From contig JAYFOQ010000021.1 of the NCBI GenBank assembly GCA_034932485.1, positions 124,001 through 188,000 of the forward strand: 64,000 nt of DNA, given 5' to 3'. Below, one piece after another: positions 26,197 to 35,263 of this stretch. Source of the DNA: Gordonibacter sp034932485. GTDB lineage: Bacteria > Actinomycetota > Coriobacteriia > Coriobacteriales > Eggerthellaceae. The notes beneath the pieces are model-generated. The model was not told the origin of the DNA. It worked only from the letters and a program-made list of their open reading frames with translations, and did not search any database. Position numbers and translations under genes: made by a program. Numbering within the stretch: the stretch's first letter is position 1; the number at the start of each line of letters is the position of its first letter.

Positions 26197-28095
26197 CTAA
26201 CCGGAAGACAAAGGCTTATGAGCAAGCTTTCGACGAGTTAATTCCTTCTGCATAGCAGATACCGTCTGAAACAACATTTCAAACTCATCAGGATCAAGCG
26301 AAGTTGGATCTGCCATTTGAGCGCGCATTGAATCTACCGCGTCTTCCGCATCTCCAATAGCCAACTCTTCAATCAAAAAGGAGGCAAGAGATGTTGGTTC
26401 GACAGAAGCCATCATTGAACCTGAGGTAAGAATACTGGGTGCCAAAGGCAGCACGTGAGAGGCCTCGGTAATAATACGCGCAGCCGATGCGGAAGGATCT
26501 GTCGAGAGCGTAGCCAATATGCTTTGAGCCAAAATAACATGCGTCTGATCGTGCCACTGAGTTTGCGCAATCACGTCGGCATGCAGTAAAGCAACCGAAG
26601 GATTTTGCGCCATAAGGCTTAAAAACTCCCGCTCAAAGCGGCGGCGGTTAATTTCCCCCTGCGTAAGAGCGGGGTCTGCAAAACGCCTAACCTCAGCAAT
26701 ATTTCTTGCTGGCTGTTTTCCATCGTCAGAAGGCACATGCTCATCTTCCGCATCGTTGCGACGTGGCAAACGTAACTGAGAAAGCTGTTCTAGTACGTCT
26801 TCCTCACGAGCACGCACACGGCTTGCTATTTGTACGGCATAGTCTTTAGCCAAGAGTGAGTCTTTAATGGGCGCCAACACCGAAAGTGCCTCAGCTAAGG
26901 CACGAGCTCGCCCCTCAGCGCTTCCAAGATCGAAGTGAGCAAGGCGACGATCAATCCCATATTTTAATAACGGCTGCGCGCCATCGATAAGCACCTGCAT
27001 CGCCCCAGCACCGCATTCCTCAATAAAGTCGGCCGGATCGAAATTATCGGGTAATGTGACGGCACACAGCTCCACTTGGCTGCGTCCCGCCTCTGGCGTC
27101 ATGGAACCATCGATAAAGCCTAATGCTCGATCAGCAGCACGCTGACCGGCCTCGTCGCCATCGAATAGGTACACAATCTTATGCTGCGCGTGCCGTGACA
27201 AAACGCGAATATGCTTCATACTTAACGCTGTTCCCAAGGTAGCCACAGCATTTTCTATGCCCGCCTCATGCATGGCAATCACATCGGTGTAACCCTCCAC
27301 GACCACTGCCACACCCGTAGCCGCCATCTTCGTTTTTGCGTGATCAAGCCCGTAGAGCACCTGCGATTTATGAAAGATCGACGTTTCCTGTGAGTTTAAA
27401 TACTTAGGCTCACCCTTGCCTACAACACGCCCACCAAACGCAATGCACTCACCCTGCACGTCGTTGATGGGAAACATTACTCGGTTGTAAAAACGGTCGC
27501 GAAGGCTGCCTCCTTGAACCTCCATGGCAACGTTGGCATCGACCATCTCCTTGGGCTTAAACCCAAGTGATGACAAATGCCGCACCAACTGTCCGTTTCC
27601 TGGTGCAAACCCAAGCTGCCAGCGCTTGGGCACATCCGCACCCAAACCACGACCAGATAAATAAGCACGCGCTTCAGCAGCACGAGACTGAGGGTTGCGC
27701 ATTAGCTGCTTATGATAAAAATCGGCAGTGTGCGCACACACTGCTTTCAGACGCTCTTTATAGCTAGAAGCCACACCCCCGTTGCGTCCACCTGAATCAG
27801 ACAAGGGTATGTGCGCTCGGTCAGCCAGCTTACGCACAGCCTCAGGGAAGGATAAGTCTTCGGTCTTCATAACGAAACCAAACACATCACCTCCCTCACC
27901 ACAACCAAAGCAGTGCCATAGTTGCTTTACGGGATCAATTTTAAACGAAGGCGTCTTCTCATTGTGCAAAGGGCAGCAACACCAGAAATCATGACCGCGT
28001 TGCTTTACTGGCGAGCGCTCACCAATGATGGCCACAAGGTCACTCGCCTCGCGTACCTTCTCAATTTCCTCTTCGCTGATAAGGCTGCCTGCCAT
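26197..28095 (-). CDS. dnaG: DNA primase
   Basis: It makes RNA primers at replication forks. The 632-residue protein has the N-terminal CHC2 zinc ribbon (CCCPLHNEKTPSF ... WHCFGCGEGGD, about 39-70), the catalytic core, and a TOPRIM fold with VVVEGYTDV and LFDGDEAG. The C-terminal region after about 440 is a weakly conserved helicase-binding domain. It is preceded by a small membrane protein gene with a gap of 9 bases. No rpoD lies directly after it in this window; the NfeD gene follows. Confidence 0.96.
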   Translation of the reverse strand: MAGSLISEEEIEKVREASDLVAIIGERSPVKQRGHDFWCCCPLHNEKTPSFKIDPVKQLWHCFGCGEGGDVFGFVMKTEDLSFPEAVRKLADRAHIPLSDSGGRNGGVASSYKERLKAVCAHTADFYHKQLMRNPQSRAAEARAYLSGRGLGADVPKRWQLGFAPGNGQLVRHLSSLGFKPKEMVDANVAMEVQGGSLRDRFYNRVMFPINDVQGECIAFGGRVVGKGEPKYLNSQETSIFHKSQVLYGLDHAKTKMAATGVAVVVEGYTDVIAMHEAGIENAVATLGTALSMKHIRVLSRHAQHKIVYLFDGDEAGQRAADRALGFIDGSMTPEAGRSQVELCAVTLPDNFDPADFIEECGAGAMQVLIDGAQPLLKYGIDRRLAHFDLGSAEGRARALAEALSVLAPIKDSLLAKDYAVQIASRVRAREEDVLEQLSQLRLPRRNDAEDEHVPSDDGKQPARNIAEVRRFADPALTQGEINRRRFEREFLSLMAQNPSVALLHADVIAQTQWHDQTHVILAQSILATLSTDPSASAARIITEASHVLPLAPSILTSGSMMASVEPTSLASFLIEELAIGDAEDAVDSMRAQMADPTSLDPDEFEMLFQTVSAMQKELTRRKLAHKPLSSG

Positions 28096-28104
28096 AAAAA
28101 GCCT

Positions 28105-28296
28105 TTACCTCCGCTTATTCTGCTTAGCCAATACCACATTCACCAAAAACACGAAAGCAAGCCCCAATGAGGGAGCCAACTCGCGCAATCCTACACCATT
28201 CTCGCCTGCATTCGCATAGGTCATGATAAGGGAGATTGCCATCGCAATGAAACTCAGTGCCCCAATTGCCGCATACACCCGTTCCCGCTTCTTCAT
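28105..28296 (-). CDS. Small membrane protein, two predicted helices
   Basis: The start at 28296 (MKKRERVYAAIG) follows GGAAGGG; a longer frame up to 28455 lacks a ribosome site and reads as low-complexity sequence. The 63-residue product has two hydrophobic segments (about 8-26 and 40-56) and a basic tail KQNKRR. No family was recognised. It ends 9 bases before dnaG and is probably co-transcribed with it. Confidence 0.65.
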   Translation of the reverse strand: MKKRERVYAAIGALSFIAMAISLIMTYANAGENGVGLRELAPSLGLAFVFLVNVVLAKQNKRR

Positions 28297-28538
28297 GCGT
28301 GGCCCTTCCGTCGGTGATCTACTCCAGTATAGCGCAAGCCTGGGCAAGCCGAGTGGCTTCATGCAGGCTTCGCGCAACGACCTGAGAACAACTGAAAATA
28401 CGAACGGCAGCAGGAAGCTAACCAAACGCTGACAGTACCACGGCAATTCAATCATATCCGAAAGCCGCTGTTAAGCTAGGTGGATAAAGAACAACGCGTA
28501 GACTTACGTCATGCGCCCAAAAGATTTCGGAGGTTCCC

Positions 28539-29717
28539 ATGAACGAAAACATCATACTCTTAACCAATCTCGCTTCCATCCTACACCCACAGGCAGAGCC
28601 TCCCTATGTTTCGTTATACCTACCCACCCGTGCCCGAACCGCACAGGGTGATGACGAAAACCGCATTATGCTCAAAGATGTTGTATCCGATGCAAGCGAA
28701 CAGCTTGCCGCCGCGTTCAAGGCCCATACTTACGAAAATATCACCGCATACTTCGACGATATTACCGCAAATCTTGAGAGCATCATCGGCCCAGCAAGTG
28801 ATGGCGGTTTGGCAGTATTCATCGATGCTTCCGGTGCTTATTTCTGCCGCTTAGGTTATCACGTTGAACCGCGCGCTGTAGTTGGTACTACCTACTTCGT
28901 TCGCCCGTTGCTACGTGCCTTCGCGTATGGTTCTCACTATTACCTACTCGGCCTCTCTACCGATCGTTTCGCGTTCATTGAAGGCGACTGCTGCTCGCTC
29001 AGACGTCTACCAATGCCCAGCGATATACATGACGAATTCAGCGAACTATTCACCGCCTACGACGGCACGGAAGCTGCCTTGGATTACGAAGCACTTGAAG
29101 GGCACCTGTCTGCGTTTCATGGGTGGAAATCGCGCAACAATGTAAAAAAGGAAGAAGCGGAAAAGTTTTTCTATTACGTCGATAAAGCGGTAACCGAACA
29201 CTGGGCAAAGGAGTCACCCTCACCTATTATTCTTGTAAGCCTACCAGAGCATCAGGTTATGTTCCGAAAGCTTTCCACCGTACCAACATTATTGGATAGA
29301 GGTATCGAAGAAGCTGTGGAAACACTGAGTGAAGAAGAACTCCTTGAGCGAGCTGCTTCCGTCCTCAATGAGAAGCGTGACCTTTACGTACGTAAACTAA
29401 TTGACACCTACAGCGATGAGCAAGCCCACGATGCAGCCTCAAGCGATATCAACGATATCGGCCTCGCGCTTGCCGAACGAAAAGTACGCGCACTCTTTAT
29501 AACCGAAAACCTCGATATGCCGGGAATATTCAATGAAACTACCGGCGAGGCTGTACAGATCGATCGCGAAGAACACGGTTTACACGGAGATGCCGAGAGC
29601 AAAGATATACTCGATGCATTCGCTCAAGCCGCTTTACGCCAGGACGCCGAGGTATACATACTACCGAAAGAAGAAATACCATCAATCACCGGCGCTGCTG
29701 CTTTATTCCGCTACTAA
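28539..29717 (+). CDS. baeRF-family protein (eRF1-like, ribosome-linked)
   Basis: The 392-residue protein begins with an element typical of bacterial archaeo-eukaryotic release factor relatives (PPYVSLYLPTRA near residue 20), contains a central SPSPIILVSLPEHQVMFRK stretch, and ends with the family-like AEVYILPKEEIPSITGAAAL and FRY. This family is predicted, from eRF1/Pelota resemblance, to act on ribosomes or in stress and conflict. No GGQ motif is seen. The start follows CGGAGG. The gene stands alone between divergent dnaG and the dGTPase gene. The family assignment is from pattern recognition. Confidence 0.7.
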   Translation: MNENIILLTNLASILHPQAEPPYVSLYLPTRARTAQGDDENRIMLKDVVSDASEQLAAAFKAHTYENITAYFDDITANLESIIGPASDGGLAVFIDASGAYFCRLGYHVEPRAVVGTTYFVRPLLRAFAYGSHYYLLGLSTDRFAFIEGDCCSLRRLPMPSDIHDEFSELFTAYDGTEAALDYEALEGHLSAFHGWKSRNNVKKEEAEKFFYYVDKAVTEHWAKESPSPIILVSLPEHQVMFRKLSTVPTLLDRGIEEAVETLSEEELLERAASVLNEKRDLYVRKLIDTYSDEQAHDAASSDINDIGLALAERKVRALFITENLDMPGIFNETTGEAVQIDREEHGLHGDAESKDILDAFAQAALRQDAEVYILPKEEIPSITGAAALFRY

Positions 29718-29774
29718 TTTCATCCTGCATCGCGCACGAAGATTGCATGCGCTACAATATCCTTGAAAATTAGG

Positions 29775-29811
29775 GAATCCCGGCCGTTGGTTCACCCAAC
29801 GGCCGGGATTC
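29775..29811. terminator. Strong 16-bp hairpin between baeRF and dGTPase genes
   Basis: The arms 29775-29790 and 29796-29811 are perfect complements (GAATCCCGGCCGTTGG and its partner) with a 5-base loop. There is no T run on the plus strand after it; on the minus strand it is followed by CCTAATTTT. It starts 58 bases after the baeRF stop and ends 19 bases before the next start, so it is either a poorly T-tailed terminator or a 5'-leader hairpin. TACAAT at about 29754 could be a -10 element just before it. Confidence 0.65.
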
Positions 29812-29830
29812 GCCAGAACACAAGGACGCT

Positions 29831-31078
29831 ATGATGGAGCATGCAACCGCCAACACGACGAAATCGCTTCCCTACCTCACCCTCGATCCTGCTGTCGATC
29901 AGGCCATTCTCGACGACCGCGTAGTGGGATGGCGTAATCCGTATGCGTTTAACGATAGAGATATTGTTCGACGCGAAGCAAATCCACACGACAAGGCTAC
30001 ACTTACTCGTCCCGCGTTTGCGCGGGACATTGAAAAGATACTTAACGTACCCGCTTACAATCGCTATGCCGATAAAACGCAGGTATTTTCGTTTGTCGAA
30101 AATGATGACATCACACGCCGTGGGCTTCATGTGCAACTCGTCAGTCGCATTGCACGAAACATTGGTAACTTACTTGGATTGAATCAAGAGCTAATTGAAG
30201 CAATCGCACTCGGACACGACGTGGGGCACACGCCCTTCGGACATGCTGGCGAGCGCTTTCTCAGTCAGTGCTATCACAAACATACAGGTCGCTACTTTAA
30301 CCACAATGTACATTCCGTACGCGTCCTCGATCAGCTTTACCGGCGCAATGTAAGTCTACAAACACTCGATGGTGTACTTTGCCACAACGGCGAGTTCGCC
30401 CAGCAGGTACTCAACATTGGAGACACGCATGATTTCACTACACTCGACACACTGGTGGAAACCTGCAACGTCAACGAACGCGCCATTAAAGAGTTACGCC
30501 CCTCTACTCTCGAAGGTTGCGTTGTGCGCGTAAGCGACATGATTGCCTACATTGGCAAAGATCGGGCTGACGCTCTTGACATGGGGGTAATAAAATCGAT
30601 CGACCTATTTGAATCTAGCGTTATTGGATGCGACAACGCACGTATCATCAATAATCTTACCGTAGATATTGTAAATAACAGCTATCGCAAGGGACACATT
30701 GCTATGAGTGAAGATGTGTTCGCCGACCTCAAGCGCGCCAAACAACAAAATTATCAACTAATCTACGATCGTGAGGGTATCTTAGGAAAAGCAGGTAACG
30801 TGGTAGAAGATATGTTTGAAATGCTCTACGATCGACTACTTGACGACCTAAAGCGCACCGACGAGTCATCACCGATTTATCGCCATCATGTGGCAAATCT
30901 TGTTGCCAAATCGCGCACAATATCGGCTCCTGAATACCTTACGCAAGACCCAAACCTTATCGTTGTTGACTATCTTGCCTCCATGACCGATAGCTACTTT
31001 ATGGCCTTGTTTACTCAGCTGTTTCCCACAAGCCAGCTTGATGTTATCACGCGTAGCTACTGCGCCGATTTAGCTTGA
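29831..31078 (+). CDS. dGTPase-like HD-domain phosphohydrolase
   Basis: The 415-residue protein belongs to the deoxyguanosine triphosphate triphosphohydrolase family, which splits dNTPs to nucleoside and triphosphate. The HD metal site is visible: His in RRGLHVQLVSRIARN, GHDVGHTPFGHAGE, and the Asp in RVSDMIAYIGKD. The Arg/Lys-rich C-terminal part is shorter than in E. coli Dgt. Starts at 29831 and 29834 are both possible; GGACG precedes them weakly. It may limit dNTP pools or resist phage; context does not decide. Confidence 0.88.
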   Translation: MMEHATANTTKSLPYLTLDPAVDQAILDDRVVGWRNPYAFNDRDIVRREANPHDKATLTRPAFARDIEKILNVPAYNRYADKTQVFSFVENDDITRRGLHVQLVSRIARNIGNLLGLNQELIEAIALGHDVGHTPFGHAGERFLSQCYHKHTGRYFNHNVHSVRVLDQLYRRNVSLQTLDGVLCHNGEFAQQVLNIGDTHDFTTLDTLVETCNVNERAIKELRPSTLEGCVVRVSDMIAYIGKDRADALDMGVIKSIDLFESSVIGCDNARIINNLTVDIVNNSYRKGHIAMSEDVFADLKRAKQQNYQLIYDREGILGKAGNVVEDMFEMLYDRLLDDLKRTDESSPIYRHHVANLVAKSRTISAPEYLTQDPNLIVVDYLASMTDSYFMALFTQLFPTSQLDVITRSYCADLA

Positions 31079-31233
31079 CCCCTCCTTTTCGACCGCCGGC
31101 GCTCCACGCCGCCCGCTGGTGGTATATCAGCCACAGCTTTACTAAGTACCGGGCGCTCATGTTCGAGTAAGTCTATAAGTTCCTGCTTGTCATGCACGTC
31201 AAGCTTGCGATATAAATATCTAAAAACCGAGAG
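31057..31233 (-). pseudogene. Remnant of a LuxR-family regulator, C-terminal end
   Basis: Read on the minus strand, the frame from 31227 downwards gives VFRYLYRKLDVHDKQELIDL followed by LEHERPVLSK, then a tail, to a TAG at 31057-31059. This matches the last two helices of the LuxR-type helix-turn-helix; compare HLRRTYAKCGVHGRQELIDL in the intact regulator at 31864. Just upstream the frame is blocked by TGA (31234-31236), and the receptor and most of the HTH are gone. It overlaps the last 20 bases of the dGTPase gene. Confidence 0.75.
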
Positions 31234-31287
31234 TCATGATGCGCTACACTGTTGCAACATAACCGAGGTAAAAACAGGAGGCGCTCC

Positions 31288-31830
31288 ATGAAGTTACTTA
31301 TCGCATCCGATGTTCACGGTTGCGCAGCCGCCATGCGCGCGTTAGAAGCCCGTATTTGCAGCGAAATGCCCGACCGTATTATCTTATTGGGTGATATTCT
31401 CTACCATGGTCCACGCAACGACTTACCCTCAGGCTATGCGCCAAAGGAGGTCGCTGCTATCCTCAACAGTATGGCCGACCACCTTGTATGCGTGCGCGGC
31501 AATTGCGATTCCGAAGTAGATCAAATGGTGCTTGATTTTCCCTGTCGAGCAGATTATGTGCTTTTCGAAGTTGACGGACGGTTGCTATACCTCACCCACG
31601 GCCACGTGGCACATATGACACCCGACAGCCCGCCAGTATTGACGGTAGGGAGTGCCTTTCTTTTCGGCCACACCCATATCAAAACACTCCACGAGCGCGA
31701 GGGGATCCTCTTTGTCAATCCCGGCAGTATCTCTCTTCCCAAAGATGGAACCGCGAGTTATGCCACCTACGAAAACAACGTGTTTACGCTTAAAACGCTT
31801 GATGGCACCGTACTGTGCACTCACAGCTGA
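31288..31830 (+). CDS. YfcE-type metallophosphoesterase
   Basis: The start at 31288 (MKLLIASDVHG) follows an AGGAGG site; an upstream in-frame codon lacks one. The 180-residue protein has the calcineurin-like metal ligands SDVHG, LGDILYHG, RGNCDSE, LTHGH and FGHTH in order, as in YfcE/MJ0936 phosphodiesterases. Cellular substrate is unknown. The transcript would start within the space left by the LuxR remnant. Confidence 0.93.
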   Translation: MKLLIASDVHGCAAAMRALEARICSEMPDRIILLGDILYHGPRNDLPSGYAPKEVAAILNSMADHLVCVRGNCDSEVDQMVLDFPCRADYVLFEVDGRLLYLTHGHVAHMTPDSPPVLTVGSAFLFGHTHIKTLHEREGILFVNPGSISLPKDGTASYATYENNVFTLKTLDGTVLCTHS

Positions 31831-31863
31831 AAGTATCGTCTCTTAATCGGCACCACACCACTG

Positions 31864-33468
31864 CTAGCTGCCGTCCAGTTGACGCACTATACTTTCCCCC
31901 AAATCGATAAGTTCTTGCCGACCATGTACCCCGCATTTTGCATAGGTGCGTCGCAAGTGCGTATCCACCGTGCTCTTCGAAATGAAAAATTCCGAGGCAA
32001 TGCGCTCGCCCGTACGCCCCTTTAAGGCGAATGGCAGTATCTCAGCTTCACGTTTTGATAGACCAAAACGTGAAGTTATAAGTACACAGGCATCTTCAAA
32101 ACGGTCAGCGTCGCGTGCAATAACGGACAGCGCTCTAAAGTCGCGTTCGGTAAACAAAAAAAGATAAGCAAATAGCGCCGCCAGGCCCGCACACGCTACG
32201 ACAACGTAAGGCGTCTCGCCAAAACCCGCAAACGCATCTATTGCATTGCCAAGCGCAATACCCGATACCTCACCAGCAAACAGCGCGGTAAAGCCACGTG
32301 CAAAAGATTGAGCGGCATCCTGTCCAGTAATATAAGCCATCACCAAAAACAACGACACCAACACCGCAGAAAGACCCAGGTAACCCGCAAGAACAATAGC
32401 CTCACCAGGCACACCAAATTCGCCCAGTACTGGCACGAAAAGAAAACCTGCCATCATCACTAATATAGCAAGGCGATAAACATCATCGAGCGGACCTTCC
32501 TGTTCTCCTTGCGGCGCCTCTGTTGCCGCAAGGAGAACACTATTCCCCGACGAATCGGATCCTAGTCTAGCTGCGGTCAACAACTGCAAAGCAGCAACAC
32601 AAAACACCACAAACAGCAACAATGTTGCTGGAATCGTAGGAGTAGACGCCATACCGGGGTCCGATCCATACGTTTCCATAAAGCCGGCCGCCAAGCCAAA
32701 CAACACTGTTCCAGCAGCCATCTTCATCGACAGGCGCGCCGTCTCCTCACGTTCCTCAGACGTGGACAGCAAGACCCTCAACGACAGAGGTTGGGTTTCT
32801 AGCTGTGTAACCACTACCTCTTCGCCACCCTTGATGGTATCTTCAGACATCGCGCGAACTACTACACTGGGTATCGTGGCACCGCCTCCCCCATAGCGAT
32901 GTTTGCTTCCTTCTCGCTTATTGCGTGTCAAAGCGCAGAGCGCCCATGCACTACCAAGCGGCAACAATTTCAACACCAAAGGTGCCACGTCTAAAGGAAT
33001 AGCCGCAAATGCAAAACACACGGTAGCACCAAGCGCTGAACCCAAGAATACTTCAGGTACCGAATGTGCGATTGCTCGCCCACCCAAAATGCGCCCCCAA
33101 GCTACAAGCATGAGACCCGATGGGAGCCCAATAAATACGCTCTCCAGAATAATGTCACCAGCTGCCAGGGTTCCCGGAAGAAGAGGAACAAGGGAAGCAA
33201 CCACCAGTAGGGCAGCATAGCACCAGAGTAATAAGGGTGTTAAAAGGGCGCTACGCGCTTTAGGTGACGCAATACGGAACAAAGCAAATGCCAGAATCAT
33301 AAATAAAAGGGTTCCAAACAAATCAGCACGCTCAAACGCAACAGGTACCACACCGAATGCACGATTGGCTCCCATATAGAATAGCGAGAACGCAAAGCCC
33401 TGATTACAGGCAAAACCCGCAACGGCACGCAAAGATGGCTTGGCACCAGCATACACAAGCGAACGCAT
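31864..33468 (-). CDS. Membrane-bound LuxR-family transcriptional regulator
   Basis: The start at 33468 (MRSLVYAGAK) follows AAAGGAGGAC. The 534-residue protein has about a dozen hydrophobic segments over the first 440 residues and a C-terminal LuxR HTH (about 465-530; FGLSKREAEILPFALKGRTG, then ISKSTVDTHLRRTYAKCGVH). This architecture, a 12-helix MFS-like sensor fused to an HTH, is common in Eggerthellaceae and often sits next to metabolic genes it controls. Signal and targets are not evident; neighbours are the phosphoesterase (convergent) and tatA. Confidence 0.9.
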   Translation of the reverse strand: MRSLVYAGAKPSLRAVAGFACNQGFAFSLFYMGANRAFGVVPVAFERADLFGTLLFMILAFALFRIASPKARSALLTPLLLWCYAALLVVASLVPLLPGTLAAGDIILESVFIGLPSGLMLVAWGRILGGRAIAHSVPEVFLGSALGATVCFAFAAIPLDVAPLVLKLLPLGSAWALCALTRNKREGSKHRYGGGGATIPSVVVRAMSEDTIKGGEEVVVTQLETQPLSLRVLLSTSEEREETARLSMKMAAGTVLFGLAAGFMETYGSDPGMASTPTIPATLLLFVVFCVAALQLLTAARLGSDSSGNSVLLAATEAPQGEQEGPLDDVYRLAILVMMAGFLFVPVLGEFGVPGEAIVLAGYLGLSAVLVSLFLVMAYITGQDAAQSFARGFTALFAGEVSGIALGNAIDAFAGFGETPYVVVACAGLAALFAYLFLFTERDFRALSVIARDADRFEDACVLITSRFGLSKREAEILPFALKGRTGERIASEFFISKSTVDTHLRRTYAKCGVHGRQELIDLGESIVRQLDGS

Positions 33469-33573
33469 GCGTCCTCCTTTTTTAGAAATCGAATTGCTAC
33501 CGACCTCCCATGATACCGCAAGCCGCTCCCCGCATCCGAACACCAAAAAGCCTCTCCCGCAAACAAGCACGGG

Positions 33574-33614
33574 AAAAGACAGGTGCCCGTGCCAAGTAGG
33601 GCACGGGCACCTGT
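33574..33614 (-). terminator. Rho-independent terminator after tatA
   Basis: A 16-bp perfect stem (33578-33593 with 33599-33614; inner sequence GGTGCCCGTGCC) has a 5-base loop and is followed by TTTT on the minus strand (33574-33577). It ends the tatA transcript before the LuxR regulator gene. Confidence 0.85.
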
Positions 33615-33687
33615 CCGAGCGCAGGGAGGGAGGAGCGCTCTTATTGGTACTTCTCGCACGACTAAAAGAGTCGGCGCAGGAAAATAG

Positions 33688-33978
33688 TTATGAAACGTTA
33701 GCCGCCTTGCGAGCCTTCACCGTTCTTGTCGGCTTCTGAGGCGTTGCTTCTTCAAGTGTCTCTACAGCGGTGGCGGTCTCTCCCGCCTCCTCTACCTCAA
33801 CAATGCTTCCATCTTCTTCGGTTTCTTCAATCTTCTTTTCACCCAGACCTTCACGCAGGTTTTTCACTGTCGATCCAACAGCCTTGCCAAGCTTTGGCAA
33901 GTGCTTGGGGCCAAAGATAAGCAGAACAACGGCAAGAATAATAAGCAATTCGGGCATGCCCATACCAAGAATTTTCAT
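33688..33978 (-). CDS. tatA: Sec-independent translocase subunit TatA/TatE
   Basis: The 96-residue protein starts MKILGMGMPELLIILAVVLL, a single membrane helix, then the FGPKHLPKLGKAVGS hinge and amphipathic helix typical of TatA, and an acidic tail. It forms the pore of the twin-arginine export system for folded proteins. An in-frame TTG at 34005 is an alternative start, but the AGGAGG at 33989-33994 fits the ATG better. tatC is not in this window. Confidence 0.92.
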   Translation of the reverse strand: MKILGMGMPELLIILAVVLLIFGPKHLPKLGKAVGSTVKNLREGLGEKKIEETEEDGSIVEVEEAGETATAVETLEEATPQKPTRTVKARKAANVS

Positions 33979-34415
33979 AACGAGTGTGCCTCCTAAAGCA
34001 AGCAATCATAAACCCAAACGATTTGACACCTCGCAGTATGCCGATCAGCGTACTGCTCGCCTATCATGCAGATGCCTGATTTTGTCATGCATGAGACTTT
34101 TTCTTTGTCATGCAAAAGAATGATTAATGCGTATTGCCTGATCAATTGCTTGCTTGAAATTTTGAAAAGCACACTTTGAAAAACCACTGTGAGCATTCTG
34201 TACAAAAAAGATTATCGCACTATCGCTGTTTTCTACCTCAATTCATGAAGAAACGTTGCAGGTACTATGAGGAAGACGTGCGACGAATGTGATGCTTCAC
34301 GTTATTTCGGCAAACCACACCACCAGGGACGTTGCCATTTCGATACCATACGAACCCGACGATCGTACCCACACTTCTAACACACCCGAAACGGCCGTCA
34401 GGAAGGATGCTCCTT
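33979..34415. other. Intergenic region with a possible promoter
   Basis: This 437-base space separates divergent tatA and the secreted peptidase gene. On the plus strand TTGAAA (34176-34181), a 17-base spacer and TGTACA (34199-34204) form a fair promoter. TTTGTCATGCA occurs twice about 23 bases apart near 34082 and 34105, possible binding sites for either direction. A 37-codon frame with two CxxC-spaced cysteines starts at about 34268 but has a weak ribosome site; it is not called. Confidence 0.45.
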
Positions 34416-35162
34416 ATGGCATCTCGCGCACGAACGCTGCCGCTCGCACTTGTTGCGGCGCTCTCGCTACCCTTTGGAACCGCTATACCCGCAACGCAAG
34501 CAATCGCCGCACCCCTCATTGAAGAACACAATACTCTAAGCGCTATCACAGAGAAAACACCTACTCTTTCACTGGGTATAGCAACAAACGACAACACTTC
34601 TACCTCTTCAATTATCATAGAAAAAAACAACACGCTTGAAGAAACGCGTGCGCTATATGAGGAAAAACAAGCAGAACTCGTAGCGACTGCCACGGCGCAA
34701 CGTACAGATAAAGTACTCTCCTACGATGCAGCACTCATCTCCCAGATTGGCAACCAATCTGCAGGAGGACACACCATTTGCTGCCCTGGTTACGCTTGCG
34801 CCTATGGAGACGCCATACTAACCGGACAGGCTCGTGACCATTCATTTTACGGATGCGGTAGCTGCACCTGGCCAGGTTGGGGTGGTGGAAATTCTTCATT
34901 TCGCTCACTCGGTTCAGACGCAGCCATGCTGCGCGAAGCCTATGACGAAATAGCTGCCGGACGCCCAACCATCATGCACGTATCTGGCCCCTACGGCGAA
35001 CACTGGATTTGCCTTATGGGTTATCAGAACGCCATCAACCCCGATGCGCTCACCTTGGATAACTTCATCGCACTCGACCCAGCAAACGGTCAGGAAGTCG
35101 TGGCCTCGTATCGCTATACGCCTTACGGCGATGCCTGTCAACATGTATCGGATCTGCGCTAA
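34416..35162 (+). CDS. Secreted C39-like cysteine peptidase family protein
   Basis: The start at 34416 (MASRARTLPLALVAALSLPF) is 9 bases after AGGAAGG and gives a clear signal peptide ending near AIA at 31-33. The 248-residue protein has a polar spacer with a short helical region (about 60-100), then a papain-like C39 module: GHTICCPGYACAYGD with the nucleophile cysteine, EHWICLMGYQ with the histidine and FIALDPANGQE with the Asp. The extra cysteines (GCGSCTWPGWGGG) could form disulfides. It probably cleaves peptide or wall material outside the cell. Confidence 0.8.
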   Translation: MASRARTLPLALVAALSLPFGTAIPATQAIAAPLIEEHNTLSAITEKTPTLSLGIATNDNTSTSSIIIEKNNTLEETRALYEEKQAELVATATAQRTDKVLSYDAALISQIGNQSAGGHTICCPGYACAYGDAILTGQARDHSFYGCGSCTWPGWGGGNSSFRSLGSDAAMLREAYDEIAAGRPTIMHVSGPYGEHWICLMGYQNAINPDALTLDNFIALDPANGQEVVASYRYTPYGDACQHVSDLR

Positions 35163-35180
35163 ACACAAACCCGAAACACC

Positions 35181-35220
35181 ATCTCCTTAAAACAGAAGTG
35201 CATTTTTGTTCTAAGGAGAT
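35181..35220. terminator. Hairpin between convergent peptidase and ribF genes
   Basis: ATCTCCTTA (35181-35189) pairs with TAAGGAGAT (35212-35220); an inner AACA/TGTT pairing extends the stem. No T run follows on either strand, so termination would be weak. It lies in the gap between the two convergent genes. Confidence 0.45.
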
Positions 35221-35263
35221 AAACTTTACAAGCCCAGACAGCCCAACAGACCTCACGCACGTT

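Noticed and set aside
34268..34381. A 37-codon frame with CxxC-spaced cysteines ahead of the secreted peptidase
   Set aside because: Weak ribosome site, no family match, and within a likely leader; too little support.
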